Shown here: one piece after another, positions 22,180-32,335 of the stretch
Layout: each line of letters starts with the position of its first letter
How positions within the stretch are numbered: the stretch's first letter is position 1
DNA from: Silene latifolia
Lineage: Eukaryota > Streptophyta > Magnoliopsida > Caryophyllales > Caryophyllaceae
Reading direction: 5' to 3'
Length of the DNA stretch: 64,000 nt
Assembly: GCF_048544455.1 (NCBI RefSeq)
Contig: NC_133531.1
Location: 63,774,099-63,838,098, forward strand
Translations under genes and position numbers: made by a program
Notes under the pieces: generated by a model
Seen by the model: only the letters and a program-made list of their open reading frames with translations
Database searches by the model: none
What the model was told of the DNA's origin: nothing

Positions 22180-23454
22180 GTCTTAAAATGTAAGATTCTC
22201 AAGGAGACTCATAGTACTCTCTATTCGGTTCATCCTGGGGGTGATAAGATGTAAAAGGATCTGAAGTTACAGTTTTGGTGGCCGGGTATAAAGAAGGAGA
22301 TCGCTGAGTTTGTGAGCTGTTGCTAGGTTTGTCAGAAGGTCAAGTTCGAACATTAGAGACCTGGTGGTCTACTGCAACCTTCGGAGATTCCCACTTGGAA
22401 ATGGGATTCGATTTCAATGGACTTCGTCATGGGTTTGTCGAGGTTGTTGAGAGGAATGAATGCGATTTAGGTCGTGGTTGATCGTTTGACTAAGGTCGCG
22501 CATTTCATTCCAATGAAGGAGACTTGGAGTCTCGAGGAACTAGCGAATGCTTATCAGCGAGAGATCATTCATCTTCATGGGATTCCTAAGGATATCATCT
22601 CTGACCGTAATCCGAGGTTTTGTTCTCAGTTGTGGAAGAAGCTGCAGTTAGCTTTGGGCAGTGAGCTTAAGATGAGTACGGCTTTTCATGCTGCAACTGA
22701 TGGTCAGACTGAGCGTACGATTCAGACGCTTAAGGATATATTGCGAGCTTGTGCTTTGGAGTTCCTAGTTAGTTGGTAGAAGAGTTTACCGCTTATGGAG
22801 TTCTCATACAACAACAGTTACCAAGCGAGTATTCAGATGGCTCCGTTTGAGGCACTTTATGGAAGGAAGTGTCGTAGTCCTTTGTGTTGGGACGATTCTT
22901 GTGAGGCTATCGTTCTTGGTGCAGAGTTGGTTCAGGAATCGATTGAGCAAGTAAGGTTGATTCGTGAGAAGCTTAACGCAACCCAAGATCGACAGAAGAT
23001 GTATGCACAATTGCGGCGTAGGCCGATTGAGTTTGAGGTTGGCGATAAGGTTTTTCTTAAGGTTTCACCGATGAAAGGTGTCAAGAGATTTGGGCTTAAG
23101 GGCAAGCTTAGTCCTAAGTATATTGGACATTATGAGGTGCTCGAGAGAGTTGGCGAGGTAGCCTATAGGTTCGATTTACCTCCGAATCTGTCGGAGGTTC
23201 ACGATGTTTTCCATGTGTCGCAATTGCGTCATTATCGCAGTGATCCTTCTCGTGTTCTACAGGCTGATGTTATCGACGTTGAGCCTAACCTGACTTATGA
23301 GGAACGACCTGTTTGTATTTTGGAATGTCAGGAGAAGAGGTTAAGGAATAAGGTTGTACCTTTAGTTCGGGTTCTGTGGAAGAGTCAGAAGTTCGAGCAA
23401 GAGACTTGGGAAATTCAAGCGTCTATGCTAGAGAAGCATCTGCATCTTTTTTAG
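22180..23454 (+). pseudogene. Integrase and chromodomain region of element D
   Basis: HHCC zinc region ([16 protein letters not shown]), catalytic core (VDRLTKVAHFIPMKETW, IHLHGIPKDIISDRNPRF, FHAATDGQTERTIQTL with the third acidic residue), the GPF-like stretch (DKVFLKVSPMKGVKRFG) and a C-terminal chromodomain (TYEERPVCILECQEKRLRNK then PLVRVLWKSQKFEQETWE). The chromodomain assigns D to the chromoviruses of the Tekay/Del lineage. Broken fossil. Confidence 0.9.
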
Positions 23455-24008
23455 TAAGGTAGTTCTCTTATCAAGTTTCGAGGACGAAACTTCTTTTTAG
23501 GGGGTTGGATTATAACACCCCTAATTTTCGTAATATAATTCTTTAATTTTATTTTCCCATATTTCATATTTTATTTTCGGGGAAAATATACGTCTCTTGT
23601 CTTTTTAGCCCGTTGGGTTCGAAAACTGTGAAGACCCGCTCTTTCCTTGGGTCTCACGTGATTCTTGGTGTAGATGGGTAAGTTTTGGGCCTAAGCTTAG
23701 AATAAACCCATAAGCTTCTCTATAAATAACAAGAGAAACCAAACCCTTGCAATTCTTTTCTCTTATTTCTCTCAAAACCCTAACCCTAAGTCTCTCCTCT
23801 CTACTCTCCCCTCGTACCGTGTGCCTCCACCCTCCCTAGGATTTCGTGTCGTGCCTTCTTCATCCTTCCATCATCATCCTACGTGCTTAGATTGATCTTA
23901 CTCCTTGGATCTATCTATCTTCTTCGTAAGTTTTATGCTTTCGCATAATTTTATAGTTTTATAGTTTTATAGTTTTATAGTTTTATAGTTTTATAGTTTT
24001 ATAATTTT

Positions 24009-24063
<55 letters not shown>

Positions 24064-24229
24064 GATCTCGTGCGAACTTCAAGTTCGGTGCGAACTATGC
24101 GAACTAATACTCTAACAGTGATATTCATGTAACCGCACAAGGCCCAAACCCCTCATAAATAACCAAAGCCCAAACTTCTCAAAACCCAACCAAATATTCT
24201 AGGACTCCTTTTTTCTTTCACCTCTACAC

Positions 24230-24880
24230 CAGACACGATGTCAAATCGCCGGCGCCGGAGTACCAGATTTAGTCGGCCATCTGCGGCAAGGGCATCGACG
24301 ACGCATCTAGTTTCTCCGCGACATGTTTCAGACTCTCCCCTTCTCTTTATCTTCCCTGTCTTCACTCCAACCATTGTGCAAGCTTCACTGCCACCATCGA
24401 ACACCACCGGCAACAACTCGTGACAACAATGACGACGCCGAGGACATTTTTCCAATCACTTACACATGTTTCATCTACAAAATTCGTTTTCAAGTTAAGT
24501 AAATCTAAGCTCGAAAATCGACAATCACCTGCCGGCACAAGAATGACCACTTATACTCCGGCGAAGCTCTGACGGTAATTTTTAAATCCGAGCATCGTTT
24601 TATTTGTAGATCCGGCGAAGGTTGAATATTGCGACGGAGTGTTACTGCTCCGGTGGTGATGATGATGGATGGTGCGAAATGGAAGTGTAGGAGCAGCTCA
24701 TCGTGGCTTCAATTGGTGGAAGTGGTGAACCGGACTCGGGTTTTGATTCCGAGTTTAGTGTTGAAGATGGAGATGGTGGTCACGGCTTGGTTTCGATGTC
24801 GAGATGAGCTGGGGTTGATTTTGGTGGGTTACTGGTTCACAATGGTGAATTCACAAAAACTTGGCCATTGAATTGTTAAA
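24230..24880. pseudogene. GC-rich coding-like patch in the TIR element
   Basis: Sequence with higher GC and many CCG/CGG triplets than its surroundings, open on both strands for about 60-100 codons but with no domain I recognise. It looks like captured exon or 5' UTR sequence. A similar GC-rich patch lies at the other end (27440-28010). Confidence 0.3.
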
Positions 24881-25289
24881 TGAAATTGTTGGTGGAGTTG
24901 TGTAGCAAAAGGAAGGAAGCAGGGGCTTTCTGACTTTATAAAAGTCATTGGTCAACTCCTTGCTTTCTTTTATTTGATTTGTTTCCATATGGCTACTTGG
25001 ATTTCCAATTTGAGTTCATCTTATTCATCCGTTCTCACTAACTCGATACCTACAAATACAAAAATATGAGAGGAGTACCAACATTCCAACAAATAATATA
25101 AATTGACACTAATTAACTTAAAAGTAATAATATTTCATTTTATTCCAATATGAATTAATAATAACAAAGTCGAGCTACTAATTTGACTAAATAGGAGACA
25201 AAATGTAGGTTAAAAACGGGTAAAATATGGCATTATCGGTAACTAACATACCTCTAACTAGTTTTAACGATTTCATTTTCTGAAGAGGA

Positions 25290-25990
25290 ATAGGATCATA
25301 CCTCTACCTAGTTACTAGATACATTTCTTTAAGTTGCTAGATACCTCTTTTAAGTTACTAGATACATTTCTTTAAGTTGCTAGATACGCTCCGTTAACTT
25401 CCTAGATACACTCCTTTAAATAACTAGATACATTTCTTTAAATTGCTAGATACACTCTTTTAAGTAACTAGATACATTTCTTTAAATTGCTAGATACACT
25501 CCTTTAAATTGCTAGATACACTCCTTTAAGTAACTAGATACATTTCTTTAAATAGCTAGATACGCTCCTTTAACTTATAATGCATACCTTTAAAGTATTA
25601 GATACGCTCCTTTAAGTTACTAGATACATTTCTTTAAATTGCAAGATACACTCATTTAAGTAACTAGATACATTTCTTTAAATAGCTAGATACACTCTTT
25701 TAACTTAATGCATAACTTTAAGTAGCTAGATACACTCCTTTAAATGACTAGATACACACCTTAAACTAGCTAGATACACTCCTTTCAGTAACTAGATACA
25801 TTTCTTTAAATAGCTAGATACACTCCTTTAACTTAATGCATAACTTCAAGTTGTTAGATACACTCTTTTAAATGTCTAGATACATACCTTAAACTAGCTA
25901 GATACACTCCTTTAAGTTACTAGATATTTTTCTTTAAATAGCTAGATACGCTACTTTAACTTAATGCATAACTTTAAGTTGCTAAAGATC
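25290..25990. repeat. TAGATACACTCCTTTAA minisatellite
   Basis: Around 30 imperfect units of about 21 bases, alternating CTAGATACACTCCTTTAA and CTAGATACATTTCTTTAA forms, so the higher-order period is about 42 bases. It lies in the middle of the 4 kb TIR element. Units near the right end are more diverged and mixed with CTTAATGCATAACTTTAAG. Confidence 0.9.
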
Positions 25991-26012
25991 ACACTCAGTA
26001 ATGTTCATTGGC

Positions 26013-26710
26013 TCAATCAGAAAACAGAAAGGCAGACCATACAAGAAAATAACCACAAACAAAAGAAATGCAACAAGAAAACCATTGTTTTTTCATTTAA
26101 TTCTCAAAGATCACATACAAGGTAAGACTTTGCGTAACTTATTCAATTCCAACTCTTATCACTTCGTAAGCATGGCCGTTGACACACATGCTTCTCCTGC
26201 ATGCAAATTGCCTAGTATACCCCTTGATCAAATTCTCTCTTTGTTTTCCGTTTTTTTTAAATGCGAGCTAATTTGAGTCATCCATTGTCTACAGGATGAG
26301 GTACAAATAGATTGAGGCTATTGATCATTCTCTTAAGTTGACTAGAAGTCTCTTAATTGATCAGTACCAGATCAGCAGACGTAATAAAATGATAATGCAG
26401 CATTGCAACAACTAGAGCATTATTATTGCTCTATAAACAGAGGTACGCTTGATCCTCATTCTTTTTCTATGCTTAATTTGCTATGGAAATTTTAGTCGCT
26501 AAATTGTTCCAGCCTTGTAGTGTAGTGATGTTTGCTAAGTTTCGCTTTATAAGACATCTCTTATAATTAAAATCTATTCCGTATCAGTCTTGGTTTTGCG
26601 AAAATGGTTTCTGTTACACCTGATGTAGGAGTTTTCAATCAGAAAACAGAAAGGCAGACCATACAAGAAAATAACCACAAACAAAAGAAATGCAACAAGA
26701 AAACCATTGT
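26013..26710. repeat. 76-bp perfect direct repeat
   Basis: TCAATCAGAAAACAGAAAGG through AACAAGAAAACCATTGT is identical at 26013-26088 and 26635-26710. The 546 bases between contain no gene I recognise. The copies are too long for a target duplication. An internal duplication or a recombination event within the element is likely. Confidence 0.95.
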
Positions 26711-26832
26711 AACAAATGCAATTTAACATTCGATTATGAAAGGTATAAGTACAAACAAGACACATAAAAACCATTTTCCTGAACCAACTCTTCTAAGGCT
26801 ATAAAACAAACCAACAACAACCACCCGCAGAG

Positions 26833-27256
26833 TCAGAGCCAATCGCGCTGCTGCAACTTAAGAGGCAAATAAACATCAGACAAGTACTGAAACCCAAAAG
26901 AACTAAGCGCCTGAATTTCCGCCTTTTGCTTACTCTTAACCATCAACTCCAACTCCTGAACGCACCCAGGATTATTCTTGACAAAATCCTCCTCCAGCAA
27001 ATCCTTCCTCGTCTTAATATCCTGCTCGGTCATAGGCACCCTACATTGCTCAGAAATCTTATACTTATCAATTTCTACAAACACAAACCCACCACAAATC
27101 ATTAATTGAATTGAATTCATCAATCAGACAGTTAGTAGAAGAAGTGGTGACCTGGATGGATATCAAAGAGGTGATACTAACACGCCCTTGAGAAGCCATG
27201 AGCATGATTTTAGAGCCATCGCCGATGCGGAATGAGCTTAGAGAGTGAGCATCCAT
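26833..27256 (-). pseudogene. Captured host gene fragment with an intron
   Basis: Reading on the minus strand, a first exon from ATG 27254-27256 gives MDAHSLSSFRIGDGSKIMLM ASQG, then about 110 bases with a donor-like GGGCGTGTTAG or GGTCACC region and an acceptor TTTGTGTTTGTAG (about 27069-27081), then an open stretch with [19 protein letters not shown] and [17 protein letters not shown], ending LKLQQRDWL at 26833. The codon use and the intron acceptor look like a plant gene and not like the surrounding repeats. IGDGSKIMLMASQG is reminiscent of ubiquitin-like domain proteins, but I cannot name the donor gene with confidence. Confidence 0.55.
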
Positions 27257-27311
27257 TTCGTAGGTAATTCAGTTTATACTAATTCAGTAATTCATAGTCA
27301 GTTTAATTAAC

Positions 27312-27373
27312 TTTTTCGGAACCAGTAACAAAGTTGTTGAATCCATCGAAGCGGCCGAAATCAACATATCCCT
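27312..27373 (-). pseudogene. Possible second captured exon
   Basis: On the minus strand an acceptor TGTTTTTGCAG is followed by an open stretch reading GYVDFGRFDGFNNFVTGSE. It is 5' of the other captured fragment in the same orientation. Whether both come from one gene is unknown. Confidence 0.4.
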
Positions 27374-28115
27374 GCAAAAACAGAAAAAAGGGAAAACACG
27401 AAGGTGTATAACTGTTGCAGCACTACATTAAAAAATGCACATTAATTTCAAAGACCGCGCTAACCATCCTATTTCGTCATCGTCGATCGATTCTCAAATC
27501 TCAGCTCCACTGCACCGGCACCCACCCACGGCGGCACAACTCAATCACCTTCTTTGTGTTCCGATCTCGTCATTCCCATCATCAATCTATCACCATGTCC
27601 TTTCTCACCAATCTCAGCTCGCCGTTTAAGCAACAACCCGGACTCGTTGTACCTTCGCGCCACCATGGGCGACCACCACCCTCGAGCACACATTAGAGCC
27701 AAAATCGCTTTATTTTCTCTGACAATCAGCTACCCAGACCATATACCGTAGCGACGATTTAGGTGGAGTCGGGGAAGGTGGCGGGTTGGGTGGGAATCAG
27801 CCGTTCTCAATGTTGCTCCGCCGTTGTTCTGACAAAAGTTGTTACGCTGCAACTTCTTCCGGGTGTAATGTGAAGCGACGGTGGTGGAATGGTTACCACC
27901 GGGGCGTTTTTGAGGTCTCGGGCGTTTCCCACGGTGGTTTCTAAGTGGACGAAGGTGGTGGTAGGTTCAGCGGGGATGAAAGGTCGGATGAGTTGATGGT
28001 ATTTTGATAATTTAAGAGAAGACGAGATTAAATGGGGACTTTGGGGATTTGATAATCTAACGGTTGTACAGCTAAGTTCGTACAGTTCGCACCGAACAAT
28101 AGTTAAACGGGACCC

Positions 28116-28210
<95 letters not shown>

Positions 28211-28839
28211 TATATTTATTAGACTCGTTATCTTAAGCACGTGGATGATTCAATAAAGGCGTGGAGACCGCATCTGAAGAAGACGTTTATATCGTGGAAG
28301 ACGATCTTTAGGATTATTTGCTTAATAAGGTAACTAGGTGTTTTCCTTTAATTGTGTTTATGCCAATTGATGTAATTAATATGATTTAATCATTTGTTTG
28401 TATGATTGGTACATGTTTGATTGTTTATTATCATGATTAATTATGTTTTCGCATGTTTGTATATGATTTAATGATTTAATTATATCTGATATGTTGTTTA
28501 CATGTTTATTATGGGTTTCATGAGCGCAATTAGGGTTTACGAATCAAACCCTAGTGGCGGCATGATATGCGGCCAAGAGTTCTCTCCAAAGTTATAGTTA
28601 AAGCTAGTATAACCTTGATGATGATTCAAGTGTTATAGCTGAAGTTAGTACAACTTTGGGTTGTTACTCTAGTTATGGCTGAAACAGGTATAACCTTGGA
28701 AATATAAATCCAGGTTATAGCTGAATCTACTATAACATTGGATACGAGTTAAGGTTATTGCTGAAACTAACGTAACCCTGAGATTTATGGCTCAAGGTTA
28801 TAGTTGGAACTTGTATAACTTTGAGTTGCCTACCAAGGT

Positions 28840-29465
28840 TGTTGAGGTCTCTTCCTATATGTGTGTGAGGGGCATTGTCCCACATAGGTAGAATAATAGT
28901 TAAGAGGCTAGCTTATAAGTTAGTGGGCTACTCCTCCTATCAGCAATTGGTTTTGGATGGAACCTCACTTGCTTATGGGTCGGCCTCATGCACCTACTTC
29001 TATAAGTCCGCTGCGGAGGACTCAACAAGTGGTATCAGAGCCGATGGTTCGGCTTGGGATCGCAAGGTGCGATGTGGTGACGGTGCTCGAGATGACGCGG
29101 AGTAGCGTCGTGGTTGCGGAGTAGCACCACCGTTGGACTCTCTCCCTTGGTTGACAAGAGATGCGGAGTAGCATCATGCGGAGTAGCCTGGTCGGCCCGA
29201 CGCGGGGTTGTGTCGGGTGCGGAGTAGTGCCAAGTGAGGAGGAGTTTCAGCACACACACATGTGAAAGAGGGATATTGTTGAGGTCTCTTCCCATATGTG
29301 TGTGAGGGGCATTGTCCCACATCGGTAGAATAATAGTGAAGAGGCTAGCTTATAAGTTAGTGGGCTACTCCTCCTATCACCAATTGGTTATAGGATGGAA
29401 CCTCACTTGCTTATGGGTCGGTCTCATGCACCTACTTCTATAAGCCCGCTAAGGAGGACTAAACA
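28840..29465 (+). mobile_element. TRIM (terminal-repeat retrotransposon in miniature)
   Basis: Two direct terminal repeats of 188-189 bp (28840-29027 and 29277-29465), each starting TGTTGAGGTCTCTTCC and ending near GGAGGACTCAACA. Between them are a tRNA-Met type primer site TGGTATCAGAGC (29030-29041) three bases after the left repeat, about 220 bp without an ORF, and a purine tract TGAAAGAGGGAT (29263-29274) just before the right repeat. This is the full anatomy of a TRIM. The repeats differ at about 11 positions (about 6 percent). No 5S-like sequence is seen, so it is not a Cassandra element. AAGGT precedes it, but no matching copy follows. Confidence 0.9.
29095..29235 (+). repeat. GCGGAGTAGC repeats inside the TRIM
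   Basis: GCGGAGTAGC or GCGGAGTAGT occurs about five times within 140 bases, with irregular spacing, making up most of the interior between primer site and purine tract. This part is much more GC-rich than the repeats around it. Confidence 0.85.
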
Positions 29466-30484
29466 GTTTTAAAAATAAAGGTTACATGTTTATCAGGTAA
29501 CTAGTCACCTAATTCTATTCAAAGTTAAAGTGGGTAATAGTATATTATGTTGGTAGTTAAAACAAAGGTTGGAGTAATTTGAGAAGGTCCATCATAGTTT
29601 AGAGTATTCTTATTAAATAATTCTTTTAGATATGTTATAATCATCACATCATACGTACACAATAAGAGATATATGCATCATGTAAAACTTACTAATTACC
29701 TTACTTTTATGTTACAGCATAATAAAAATAATTTGGATATGTGTTGGAACAGAGATGCATGAAATACCTTAATTAGTGGGTATTAGACTACGCATGTTTA
29801 TTAAATATATTAATGGGTATTAGACTAGTGGGTAAAGATCAATTCATCATAAGAAAACCCCATTAAAATTTACTTGCTCATTCACTAAAACAAAAATTCA
29901 CGTAACACGTAATTTTACAATTCATGGGTCAGGTTATTATTTTTACGTTGGCCGCAAATAATTAACAAAATCCTATATTACATTAAGTTGAGAATTGTTG
30001 TAGCGGTGTTCACATGGACTTTACTTTATTATTTAACATTATTTTATAAGGACAATACCGTATTATGTGTACCATATTTTTTTAAAAGCTAGTTGATCAC
30101 AACCATTGTATTAAAGAACACTTACTCGACATCAAACATATAAAAAAAATATTGGCTTATATTCCATTTTATTTTTGGGATATGTAATCAGTGCAATATA
30201 TTTATATTGTTCAAGTATAAGTGGTCGGAAATCCACATGTAAATGCTAGTGGCCAGAAGTTCACAGATACCCCGCGTTTGACATAAAGGAATAAAGCGGT
30301 CCTTATTGGAATTTTGTTGAGTCTTGCCTATATATACGAGACACCTGTTGTGTCCTATGTCACATCATTTATCTGATCGGATATGTTAAGAAACATTGCC
30401 CTGGATTGTGGGCAACTAAGAAAGTTGACAGGCAATGATTCAAATGTGACAATAGATGTCATCCGGCCGGGTTCTTATTATACC
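29466..30484. other. AT-rich stretch with no recognised gene
   Basis: About 1 kb between the TRIM and the left end of E1. No ORF of note, no terminal repeats, no primer site. It is not the missing rest of LTR D. It may be older decayed repeat sequence. Confidence 0.6.
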
Positions 30485-30824
30485 TGATGTGACTCATATT
30501 TGAGCATATTTAGTCCCCGAATTAACCCCGTTCCCATGCTTTATAGCACATAATTGGGTCATTTACTATCTTTAGCTTTCCCTTTTGCATATTCTTTGAG
30601 GTTTTGTATCCTTGATAGGAAAGGAGTGCTAACCTTGCAGTTACAAGGCAAAATGGAGCTAAATTGATCGCATCTAATGACCAAGCATCAAAGAGAAGAC
30701 CAATACTAGAGGCCTAAATAGATAATAAAGTGAAATGGGCAATGATGAAAGGATCCTTGCATCCCCGAAATGATCCTTGCGGATTGTTAGGGAGGAAAAG
30801 AAGAAAAGTTGTCTGCCCAGAACT

Positions 30825-30990
30825 CCGAGCGGATCGAGCACAATCCGGGTGTCTCCCAGTAGCATGATCCGAGCGTCTTGTGCCAGAGATGAGCGAATTG
30901 CAGCAGTCTGATCCGAGCGTCTTCCCCAGGATCCGAGTGGATCCTAAGACAAAACAGCCCGTGCCTTACTTCAAGACGCACGGATCGTGG
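30825..30990. repeat. ATCCGAGCGTCT / GATCCGAGCGGATC motif cluster in LTR E1
   Basis: Repeated CpG-rich words: CCGAGCGGATCGAGCA, ATCCGGGTGTCTCCCAG, GATCCGAGCGTCTTGTGCC, GATCCGAGCGTCTTCCCC and GATCCGAGTGGATCC. It ends about 120 bases upstream of TATAAATA. The 3' LTR cluster (51598-51800) is the same but longer. Confidence 0.85.
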
Positions 30991-31108
30991 CAAGACTAGC
31001 ACGAGAATATGCTCATTTCTTTCGAGAGGAGCATTTCCTCAACTTTTCTTAGGGTCTTAATAGTCATTTAATCCATTAGTAACCCTAATGTTTGTACTTA
31101 ATCTTTAG

Positions 31109-31116
31109 TATAAATA
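31109..31116 (+). promoter_or_regulatory. TATA box of LTR E1
   Basis: TATAAATA in TAGTATAAATACCCC, conserved in the 3' LTR at 51929-51936. Confidence 0.7.
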
Positions 31117-32335
31117 CCCCTTTGTACTACCTAGATTAGCATGATCTCTTAATATTCTCTTAATCTCATTTTAATCCATCCTTAATTAGTTCTTAATACT
31201 CTCAAATTAGTTGTAACACGATTGATCAATATTAATCTCTACTTAATTTCTCTATTGTTCTTCATTTATTTTGGGTAATTAGAAGATTATTTGGGTTTAT
31301 TTGGGAGATTGACAACCTTCCATCAATCATCAAGTACTTCTATTATTATTTTGCTTTATTATTTGGATCATCTGCATAGGTATAATTATCTTTACCCTTG
31401 TTTAATTATTGCTAATTACTTTCATTTGTTCATCATGTTTAGCCTTGTTAGTTTGATTGAAAATCTTATTAGCATGTTGAATTTGGTAATGAGTAAGTAG
31501 TCGCTTAGATAGGGTTAGTTGGGAATTAGGGCAATCAAACATGGGGAATGATTCATGCTTAATCTAATATGTTTTCATAATTAATTTGCTTGCTTATTGT
31601 GATTTCAACTTATGCACATGTTATGTTTGATGAAATGCGAGCCTATGAATCATTGCATTTTTTGATCCATCACCTATCTTTTCAATGAGGCTTGTAAGCA
31701 TATAAACCAACTCGAGCCTCATTAGACCATGCATAAAGTTGAATAGGAAGGATTAAGTCAACTTGTAGGTGTTGTACAATCTAATCGATTCTACTCCGGG
31801 ACCCAAACCTTCCTAGGGATTGTAAGCTTATACACCAACTCGATCCCATCACAACAATAAGTGCTTGCATATAATTGAGAACATGTTTGTATGATCAATT
31901 CCCATGAATCCCCTATGAACCCATGACACCCTAGCCTTTAATCATTTGTTTAAATCTCCATTTCTTTACCTTGCTTTGTTTTTATTGATTTACTTTCTTC
32001 TTGTTAATTAGTTAGACCAATTCCATCTCAACCCAATTTTGTGACACCCTTAGACACAACCATTTGCAATTAAAAATCCTACATCAATACCCGTCCCTTG
32101 GGATCCGACCTTTACTTGCCTCTTTGCTAAGAGTAGTTCGTGAAGTTATAAATATTGTTTTGGTTGGTAGCTTTTGACGACGTGTTTGACCGCACCAAAA
32201 ATAGCACCCTTGCCGGGGACGGTGTTAAATTGATTTGATTTTAATTAATTGTTTTTAGTTGTGTCTTTCTTTACCTTGGGGAAGTAAAACTCCTCAAGGT
32301 TGTTCTAATTGTTTTCAAGTTGTTTGATATTTTGC

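Larger units (their letters stand above)
24059..28118. mobile_element. 4 kb element with terminal inverted repeats and gene fragments (Pack-type)
   Basis: It lies inside the (TA)n tract of LTR D. The left end reads GGATCTCGTGCGAACTT then GTTCGGTGCGAACTATGCG; the inverted right end reads GGGGTCCCGTTTAACTATT then GTTCGGTGCGAACTGTACG. These are imperfect inverted repeats of about 40 bases. The inside is a patchwork: GC-rich coding-like pieces near both ends, a TAGATACACTCCTTTAA minisatellite, a 76-bp direct repeat and an intron-bearing gene fragment. No transposase is visible. A Mutator-like or similar DNA transposon moved by a helper is likely; the superfamily is not certain, since a duplication cannot be defined in TA repeats. 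Confidence 0.65.
13418..28839 (+). mobile_element. Ty3/Gypsy chromovirus D (Tekay/Del type) with three insertions
   Basis: Plus-strand fossil element: 5' LTR 13418-15807, tRNA-Met type primer site TGGTATCAGAGC (15810-15821), gag from about 16003, protease, RT, RNase H, integrase and a C-terminal chromodomain ending near 23454, a purine tract (about 23497-23508), and a 3' LTR from 23511. LINE2 is inserted in the RNase H region, a gene-fragment-carrying TIR element in the 3' LTR, and a TRIM follows at the truncated end of the 3' LTR. Over the first 420 bases the two LTRs differ by roughly 6-7 percent, suggesting a few million years at usual plant rates. Coding parts are broken in about eight to ten places. 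Confidence 0.92.
23511..28839 (+). repeat. 3' LTR of element D, split by a TIR element and cut off at the TRIM
   Basis: The parts 23511-24058 and 28119-28839 match 13418 to about 14587 of the 5' LTR. The 4 kb insertion lies in the (TA)n tract. The last 1.2 kb of the LTR is absent: after the TRIM the sequence does not resume LTR D. A 10-bp TTTTATAGTT minisatellite (about 23946-24014) is expanded here relative to the 5' LTR. Confidence 0.85.
30485..32197 (+). repeat. 5' LTR of E1
   Basis: 1713 bp. It contains the motif cluster (30825-30990), TATAAATA (31109-31116) and then AT-rich transcribed sequence. It is about 46 bp shorter than the 3' LTR (1759 bp), mainly because the 3' LTR has one more copy of a unit of about 45 bp in the motif cluster. 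Confidence 0.93.

Noticed and set aside
24153-24455. Arg/Gly-rich open frame on the minus strand
   Set aside because: GC-rich patch with open frames on both strands, no recognisable domain and no start context. Listed only as a coding-like patch.
26013-26710. 76-bp direct repeats as LTRs or target duplications of a small element
   Set aside because: The copies do not have TG/CA ends, and there is no primer site or purine tract between them. 76 bases is also far too long for a target duplication.
28840-29465. Cassandra-type TRIM with 5S rRNA sequence
   Set aside because: No 5S internal promoter words such as GGTGCGATCATACC are present in the terminal repeats.
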